Source: Cristatella mucedo
Lineage: Eukaryota; Bryozoa; Phylactolaemata; Cristatellidae
DNA: 40,000 nucleotides
Reading direction: 5' to 3'
NCBI GenBank assembly: GCA_009760855.2
Contig: WPIO01000062.1
Location: 257,501-297,500, forward strand
Positions 32,906 to 40,000 of the stretch are shown here, piece by piece. Each line of letters begins with the position of its first letter. The stretch's first letter is position 1. The notes beneath the pieces are model-generated. The model saw only the letters and a list, made by a program, of their open reading frames with translations, had not been told where the DNA came from and ran no database searches. Made by a program: the position numbers and the translations under genes.

Positions 32906-33092
32906 TGAGAGCCTGAAGCTCTCTGAACTTTTGCCCGACCCGCTATTCTGGAGGCCTACAGACCTGTCTTATCAGACTGGCTTCTGGAATGTAAAAAATA
33001 ATCACCCCTTTAACACTATATTTTATTCTAGAATGTCGATTTTAAAAATCACAGGCAATGCACCGTTCTCCCCCCCTGAGGGCTGAGCATTA

Positions 33093-33900
33093 TCATGCTG
33101 AACGACAGCACGGTTGCTTCCATCCGTGAAGAACTGGGCCCACACCTTGGTGCTGCCGCACACTGCATTCGCTTACACATAGTTTCCGGAAGAGCTTCCG
33201 GTATGCAGCTTTGATGCCAGGGGCATCAAGGCACCACTCATTACCCGGGTACCAAAACGCAGTGCTCCTACGATGAATGGTAGGACAGACGCCGACCACC
33301 AATCCTGGGACCGAAAGTCCCGTGCTATGCCTGCATATTTTATGATCGTCTGATCGGAAGCTTTCGCCAAGGTATCCTCGTCGTTGTCGAACAGGACAGC
33401 AACGTCGATGATGACTGTGGTTGTCCCATTGTCGACGACGAGGTCTGGGCACAGTGAGCTGTCGCTCACTACAGCCCTTCTGTCCAGGGTCGTCCATCAT
33501 CGAAGGCATAGTGAAGACGGTTCAGGATCGTGTCGGGCTTGGCTCTGATGGCTCTGATGGCCGGCATCATCGGCGGCAGCTCGAGAGCACGTGTGGTAGC
33601 AGCAGCCCTTTCCTCGGGGCAGTGCTACGGCAAGCAGTTGACTCCGGTGGATTTGAACCAGTGGCTCAAGGCGTGCACCGGAAGCAGGTTCAGGCGGGCT
33701 CGGTGAACGAAGTGCCAGGCCTTGAACGACACTCGAGGCTGGTCCGGATGAAGTGGCTGCACGTGCCGAAGTGGTCGGTGATGAGGCATCGGGACACTTT
33801 GCCCTGGTCGAGCTGGGCAGCCCACTCCTCTCTGGTGGCAGACCTCTGGAGACTAGGCATGTGAGTTACCATCTGCCCCCCCAGAGTAAATGCAAAACGA
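33093..33900 (-). pseudogene. R2/NeSL-type LINE fragment: zinc region plus restriction-like endonuclease
   Basis: Read on the minus strand across frames, the order is: AAQLDQGKVSRCL (about 33815-33785); HFVHRARLNLLPV (33714-33676); a worn Cys/His region ending AKPDTILNRLHYAF (about 33625-33490); and the endonuclease stretch in frame 33173-33469. That stretch has CPDLVVDNGTTTVIIDVAV, a PD-X12-D pattern (Asp 9 and Asp 22), and IIKY (Lys 44). A frameshift near 33250 moves on to YPGNEWCLDAPGIKAAYRKL and the C-terminus near 33093. PD-X12-14-D in this position is the signature of the restriction-like endonuclease of R2, R4 and NeSL-group LINEs, which nick the DNA target for priming. At least two frameshifts and an internal stop make it dead. 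The RT domain is not visible upstream. Confidence 0.75.
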
Positions 33901-35078
<1,178 letters not shown>

Positions 35079-35344
35079 GCAGATGGAAACCGAGGGGTTT
35101 CCAAAAGTTGTGCTGCTTTCTTCCTTTGCCTAAGGAATTTAGGGTCAGCAGTTGGTCCGACAACAGAGTTGGCAGCTCAGAAAATCTGCAGAGGCCAGCC
35201 CCCTATCATGAGCCACTTTCTCGACTTCACCCTGTTGCAATCAAGGTGTAGTGGCTTCCACCTCTCCCCCTCCCCCCTACGGAGCCAGGCTACAAACAAA
35301 GCTCCTAACGGTCCTTGCTGACAACATAAAATACCGATAAAGCT

Positions 35345-35645
35345 ATTAACCTTATATCCCCCTAAAGACCATTGGCAACAGGAGCTCTTGCTCTGCAGGT
35401 CCTAAACTGTGGAACTCGCTTCCACAATTCTTATGCAACGACAACTGCTCTCCTGCTGCCGACTGTGGCTCATCCTTTCCAGCCGTCCCGAGCTGCTGCT
35501 TCCATGCTACTCACTACCTCAACTGCTCTCTTGACTCTGCTATGCTTCCCACTTTCTCTTTGTTGCGTGACAAGACTCTCTTGCATACACAGCTGCATAG
35601 TCTCTGTGGTTTTGTGGAGTTACAGACAGAGATACATTATATTAC
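35345..35645 (+). mobile_element. LINE family 2 3' end
   Basis: The copy starts near 'attggcaacaggagctcttg', runs through 'ctgtggaactcgcttccaca', 'atgcaacgacaactgctctc' and 'tcactacctcaactgctctc', and ends 'gatacattatattaca'. Compared with 26650-26965 it lacks about 60 bases between 'gtgacaagac' and 'tctcttgcat'. No intact frame. Confidence 0.82.
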
Positions 35646-35882
35646 AGCTAGCGACTTGTAGGTGCAGCATCGATGCATGCCGGTACGCCGACAATAGCGA
35701 AACACGGCAGAAACAAAGAATGCCCATAGCTTAAGATTGCAAGTCCATATTCATTTCGTAGAGATAGCTATCCGATGGCGACGGGTGGTTGCAGGCACAC
35801 ATCATCAGCCTTGGCGTACAACTCTCACGAGGCGCCCAGACCACTGTAATGCCTACTAGTACAGATACTGTGGCGAAATTCC

Positions 35883-35994
35883 TGCCTGGCTCAAAGGCCG
35901 GAGCTCAGCTCGTGCCTGGCTCAAAGCCTCATGCTTAGCTCATGTCTGGCTTAAAGCCTCGAGCTCAGCTCCTGCCTTGCTCAAAGCCTCGAGC
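35883..35994. repeat. 30-bp minisatellite, 3.7 units
   Basis: Units start at 35883, 35913, 35943 and 35973; the consensus begins TGCCTGGCTCAAAGCCTCGA. Because 30 is divisible by three, one frame stays open through all units and reads a repeated decapeptide of the type AWLKASSSAP. There is no start or splice evidence that it is translated. Confidence 0.92.
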
Positions 35995-36119
35995 AACTGA
36001 ATATTGCATGATGTCGGCTTGTATACTGCCTAACCATATATATTACCACATAACCGTGTTAAGTTGGCAACTGCTAATGATATGTCAGCGCAGTCATAAT
36101 CTGGCCGATCTTGCAGGCA

Positions 36120-36215
36120 GCTGTTTCAATGTAATGTAATGTATCTCCATCTGTAACTCTACAAAGTCATAAAGACCACGTGGGTGTTACGCAGGAGAGT
36201 ACAATACGACAGGTA
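36120..36215 (-). mobile_element. LINE family 2 3' end, short copy
   Basis: The piece starts with the reverse-complemented pentamer repeat 'aatgtaatgtaatgtatctc' and continues 'catctgtaactctacaaagt' and 'acgtgggtgttacgcaggag'. Only about 90 bases of element are present. Confidence 0.82.
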
Positions 36216-36429
36216 GGATCTCAATCGGGCTACACAGCTGCAAGTTATTAGCATCGGTAACAGCTGTGTCATTTGAGCCTGCTTACCACATCACGCCACG
36301 CCCAGCATAAAGCCCACACTATTACTTACTGCTCTACTTGATAAATGCCTTCGATGTCAGTCATTATACACGTAGGCCGATCATTTGGTGGCTAATGGGA
36401 TAGATCTTATGTCAATTTTTGCAATCAGG

Positions 36430-36965
36430 AAATGTAATATAATGCATCTCAGTCTGTAACTCCACAAAGACTACGTGGTTGTTACACAGGAGAGTTTTCT
36501 ATAGCATACTCAAAACCTAATCGGCTTTCGGTATTTGGTAGCCAACAGACTTCATCTCACACAACAAAGAGAAAAACATAGCAGAGTCAGGACGGCAGTT
36601 ATGGTAGTGAGTAGCATTGAAGCAGCAGCTTAGGACCACTGGAAAGGATGTTCCACAGTCAGCAGCAGGAGAGCAGTTGGCGTTGCATTAGAACTGTGGA
36701 AGCGAGCTCCACAGTCTAAGACCTGCAGAGCAAAACCTTCTGTCGCCAACGGACTTGCGAAGGACAGAGCAGATAAAGGCTTAAACTGGTGCTGCAGTTA
36801 AGCTAATTAGGGAAGGACCCGAGCCATGGAGGGCCTTGTGGGTCAGTATGAGAACTTCACTCTGTTTCGGTTGATCAACCGGAAGCAATCGAAGGTCCTT
36901 CAGCTAAGGAGACACGTGGTCAAACCTTAAGGATTTATAAACTAGCCTTGCAGCCATACGACAAA
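36430..36965 (-). mobile_element. LINE family 2 3' half
   Basis: Starting from 'aatgtaatataatgcatctc' (the 3' repeat), the minus strand reads back through the 3' UTR and C-terminal coding region. Recognisable pieces are DHVS, LRLLPVDQP, LILTHKALHG and a worn LWSSLPQF. It extends further into coding sequence than the copies at 26.7 and 35.4 kb and overlaps 28080-28500 of the best copy. Stops are frequent. Confidence 0.8.
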
Positions 36966-37831
36966 ACAAGATAACGAGTTTATAAGCAAAATAGGAAAAG
37001 CTCTGCCGATGCCTCTCTTGTTCGATGCTGACGCCGGTAATTGGCTGTTTAGTTTTTAGGCTTGCTGTTTCATCTCGTCAGCACTATAGATTTAAATTAC
37101 CTGTAGGACTCATTTGCACTGTATGCAAATGCGATTTACTCCTCTTATTTGAAGTGAATGAAAAATAAGTAGCAACCAAAGACCACTTGAAGTTTAGGTG
37201 TCACTAACACGAGTCGAGTCAGCTTCACTGCCCAGAAGTTAGTGCTACTGCAAACTGCAGGTGCAGTTTTATGGTACAGCGTGGCCGTTTGTACGGCACA
37301 AATCAAGTGATCGAGTGCCGAAAAGACGAATCGTTTTGCGATTTCGGAGGGCTAAGTCGCTGTGTTATGCATGATTGATCTGGCCTAGTGGCTACATGAG
37401 CTTGCTCATTTGTTAATGCAGTGCTGCCGACAGACAGCCAGTAGTCACAAATGCCCAACCCTAGGTGGGCCTGCTCTATGCATCATTTTCATCTTGATCG
37501 ACCACGCCCCACCCCAGCACCTCGGCAGGTAACTTCGCGTAGACTCACATCTCAGCCTGACAGGCATAGGAAGATAAACTTCATGCACCCGATGTCACTG
37601 TCCAAGTTTGTCATGGTTGTGCCCCCCCCCCACCCGAGGTCTGCCTTTGCCCACTTGCTCCTCTGTGGTGCTTATCTGACAAGGAGTGATGGAAAGAAAA
37701 TATTGCATATTTCGTAGCAAGATTCTTGTATCCAGCTACCTATTACTTATGCCCTTCACTTTGCCGGCCGGCCATGTGCCTTTCTACCTCTGGCATCTTG
37801 TGCTTGGAAAGGCATATGCTACTGTGGGGGG
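36966..37831. other. no recognised gene; homopolymer runs
   Basis: A C-run lies at 37622-37631 and a G-run at about 37826-37834. The 88-codon frame 37451-37717 has no supporting features. Confidence 0.4.
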
Positions 37832-38005
37832 GGGCACGAGATCCAAACTCACCCAGTCTACTTCTGTTACGTTTTTAAGCTCAGCCCTTATGTGTTAGAG
37901 AGCTTGTGGGCACATATGAGCACATACATGGTCTTGTGGGCGCGAGATCCCAACTCAACCTAGTATATTCCTGTGTGCCTCAGCCCTTATACATGTATGT
38001 TAGAC
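37832..38005. repeat. degenerate ~105-bp tandem duplication
   Basis: Two units begin 'gcacgagatccaaactcacc' (about 37834) and 'gcgcgagatcccaactcaac' (about 37939), and both contain 'tcagcccttat' followed by a TGT/ATGT(T)TAGA stretch. They differ by several indels. Confidence 0.7.
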
Positions 38006-38098
38006 GTCTTCTGGAAACCAGTTTCCTTGCCGAACAACTTCCACTTCTACCATAAATCTATGAACTCCCACTTCGAAGCTTATGTCGTGACAGTTTTG

Positions 38099-38101
<3 letters not shown>

Positions 38102-38144
<43 letters not shown>

Positions 38145-38275
38145 TTTTATAGCACCCCAAGTGAACTTAATCTCTATTCAGGCGCTTCACATATGCCTCG
38201 GGGCTCGAGCCCGAGACCTCAGCCAGACCTTGGTCGGAGCGAGCACCTTAACCACTGGACACCAGAGCTTATTAT
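38102..38275 (-). mobile_element. tRNA-derived SINE with LINE family 1 tail
   Basis: On the minus strand the head has an A box (GTCCAGTGGTTAAGGTGC, 38260-38243) and a B-box-like GGGCTCGAGCCC (38212-38201) at tRNA-like spacing. The head runs into 'GTGAAGCGCCTGAATAGAGA' and 'TTAAGTTCACTTGGGGTGCT' (38192-38152), which matches the family 1 LINE tail including both arms of its stem-loop. The 3' end is (AT)n (38102-38141) where the LINE has (ATT)n. Known SINEs borrow the tail of a partner LINE to use its RT, and this one fits family 1. Confidence 0.8.
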
Positions 38276-39159
38276 ACACTGCTGTATTACTGTTGACAAC
38301 GCTGACGATTGCATGGACTCGGGCATTTGGTAGCAGCCTCTGATAGCATTTTAAAGTTGGTCTTGAGTGTTTGATAGTAGTCACTACACTGTCAAGGTTA
38401 GCTGCTTGTGTTTTCAGCCGCTACTACTCGTCCAAGCAAGTAACTGGCTGGCCATTGCTCAGTTGCATGTAAACAGGGTCTCCTTTCGGTCATTGTGAGG
38501 TTGGAGTAAGAAAGCCAAAGACCTGACCTGGGAACATGCGGTTCGAGAGCATAGCTGTCATCTCATTTTCCACGGGGAGAGTAGTTAAGGCTGGGTTGAA
38601 ACTTTGTTCGTGGTGGTTCTTGCAGTGCTGATGCAGTCCGCCCATGGAAACTCCAATCAGCAGCAGCAGCATCGTGGAACACCACTGTGTAACGTGACAA
38701 ATGTGCACTGTGAAGGTGTCTACATCACTGCCAATGAATGCCTTCAACAATTCGAATGCCAGCTGCACCGGCTTGCCTGTGTAGCTGGACTCTGGAGCAG
38801 GTCTGGGTTGGTTGGCACACTAGGTGGCCCATGCTGGGGGGGGGGGGGATTGCTGCTGCCTGCTGTGACTCATACCAATCGGCTGGAGGAAAATATCGTT
38901 ATGGCCGATTTAGTTAGTCACCGGGTGGCTGGATTCTTGGGCTGGCTCCTGTGCCATTAGCCTTTTATAACACTCCAGACTAATGCTCCCAACCGGCGGC
39001 CCGGCGAGTCCTCAAGCAGCAGACGGCGCCTGCCGGTTGTCCCGTGGCTTTTGACTCGGTTAAGAAATGGCATGTCCCTAAAAGCAGGCGATTGTATTCC
39101 GGAAGAATGTGGCTAATCAACCTGTAGCTGGCAGCTCCGTTTGAACCACACCGGAGCAG
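38276..39159. other. no firm gene; GC-rich toward the right
   Basis: A G-run lies at 38837-38848, and the frame 38604-38960 overlaps an opposite frame. The stretch from about 38970 on is GC-rich and probably belongs to the promoter region that follows. Confidence 0.4.
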
Positions 39160-39291
39160 CCAATGGGCTGCTGAGGAGGCGGCCCCCCCCCCATCAGTTT
39201 AATCAGTGAGGCTCAGCCAATGAGCTCAGGCGAACGAGGTAGCTCCCTCACCTGGGCCACAGTGTGTTCGACTGACGTAGCATCCCATTGG
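39160..39291 (+). promoter_or_regulatory. candidate promoter: three CCAAT boxes and a CRE half-site
   Basis: CCAAT boxes lie at 39160-39164 and 39217-39221, and an inverted one (ATTGG) at 39287-39291, spaced 57 and 70 bases. TGACGT lies at 39273-39278. CCAAT boxes of this spacing bind NF-Y in animals, and TGACGT is half of the CREB/ATF site. No TATA box is seen, which suits a GC-rich broad promoter. The proposed first coding exon starts about 180 bases downstream. Confidence 0.5.
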
Positions 39292-39468
39292 TGCCATTCG
39301 CATCGGTCACTCCTCCTCCTCTCCCTGTTAGTGTGGCCGAGCTTCCTTCCAGCCGTTCATACGACCGTTGCCCAGCCCACCCTCCTGCATGAGCAGGTGC
39401 CCGGCGGCGGCAGCACCTCTGCCTCCTTGGCTGCTGGGGACTGCTGCTTTGTCGTCGGAGGCTCCGAA

Positions 39469-39557
39469 ATGGTGAGCAGCTTACACTGGGACCATGGATA
39501 TCCTTTCGGAATGCAGCAGCAGCACAGTGAGCTGAGCTTCTACAGCGACTTGAGCAG
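39469..39557 (+). CDS. candidate first coding exon; gene continues beyond window
   Basis: The ATG at 39469 has a favourable context (G at -3, G at +4). The frame reads MVSSLHWDHGYPFGMQQQHS and then ELSFYSDLS before a strong donor, GAGCAG|gtgaga, at 39558, ending in split-codon phase 2. The same frame is open back to 39220, so a longer N-terminus is possible, but the upstream part contains the CCAAT boxes and looks like 5' UTR or promoter. I do not recognise the protein; the Gln/His/Ser-rich start resembles the N-terminus of a nuclear factor, which is a guess. The next exon must lie to the right of 39558 and was not found before 40000. Confidence 0.45.
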
Positions 39558-39607
39558 GTGAGACCTCAGAGACCTCTCTGCCCCTCCATTCGGGCAAGTC
39601 TTCTCGG

Positions 39608-39645
39608 TAGGTAGGCAGGCAGGCAGGCAGGCAGGCAAGCAGGTT
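39608..39645. repeat. (GGCA)n microsatellite
   Basis: About seven GGCA units with variants sit in the proposed first intron. Confidence 0.92.
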
Positions 39646-40000
39646 GGGGGTGGGGAGTAGAGGACCTGCCCATCGAGTCGTCCTCCTCCCCCTGACTCCT
39701 GCATTGCTCCTGCTCCTGCTCTAGGGTTAGTAGGTGGATTCGAGAAGGCTGCCAGAGCTGCCATGCCGGCCATACGGAAGCTCGGTAGCTTGTAGTCAGT
39801 CGCTGCTTCGGGAGGTGGCGTCACCGGCGGGTGCTTAGCTTGAGCTGCTCAGCTGCTGCGGGGTGCCGGCAGTGATTGAACAGAGCCTATCGATCGGTTA
39901 TGCTGCCGGCCTGCTTGCGACACGGCAGCAGTGGCAATAGGGAGCGGGCATTGTGGGTCTGTACTCTCTGGCTGCCTGCTCGGCTGCCAGTCTATTCACG
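39646..40000. other. probable first intron, GC-rich
   Basis: This follows the donor at 39558. No acceptor-bounded exon is seen before the window ends. The minus-strand frame 39540-39824 lacks support. Confidence 0.35.

Overview
The window looks like nuclear DNA of an animal, probably an invertebrate. No long open frame is intact. The best coding signals are short frames flanked by GT/AG splice sites. Most of the recognisable sequence is dead non-LTR retrotransposons and related short interspersed elements, and microsatellites are common. I cannot name the species from the sequence, and nothing indicates a bacterium, an organelle or a virus.

Two LINE families dominate. Both look CR1/L2-like, with an apurinic-type endonuclease, a reverse transcriptase (RT) and a short tandem repeat at the 3' end. 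Family 1 ends in a conserved GC-box stem-loop followed by (ATT)n. It has about a dozen pieces: 1848-3543, 3550-3925 (minus), 4866-4962, 5758-6688, 10007-10955, 11437-11575 (minus), 12455-13195 (minus), 16199-16702, 18653-18745 (minus), 21421-21657, 30085-32418 and 30495-31040 (minus). Family 2 ends in (ATTAC)n. Its pieces are at 5114-7057, 22135-22205 (minus), 26650-26965, 27245-28522, 35345-35645, 36120-36215 (minus) and 36430-36965 (minus). At 5.1-7.1 kb a family 1 copy sits inside a family 2 copy. At 30.1-32.4 kb an antisense family 1 copy sits inside a sense one. At 10.0-10.95 kb a family 1 copy has the inversion pattern expected from twin priming.

Other mobile DNA: a 329-bp pogo/Tigger-like DNA transposon relic with TA flanks, terminal inverted repeats and an acidic transposase tail (12115-12443); a LINE fragment of the R2/NeSL type with a restriction-like endonuclease domain (33093-33900, minus); three copies of one tRNA-derived SINE (14950-15125, 21935-22105, 22640-22760); and a different SINE (38102-38275, minus) whose tRNA-like head is joined to the family 1 LINE tail.

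Possible host genes are limited to isolated exon-like segments. The best is at the right edge: a GC-rich stretch with three CCAAT boxes and a CRE half-site (39160-39291), then a first coding exon with a good donor (39469-39557), so a gene probably runs off the window to the right. Another is a 113-bp exon candidate with a strong acceptor and a consensus donor at 14001-14113. Weaker coding-like segments lie at 113-263, 8651-9625 (minus), 20069-20361, 23379-23528, 26984-27210 (minus) and 32419-32905 (minus). The remaining stretches hold nothing I can name.
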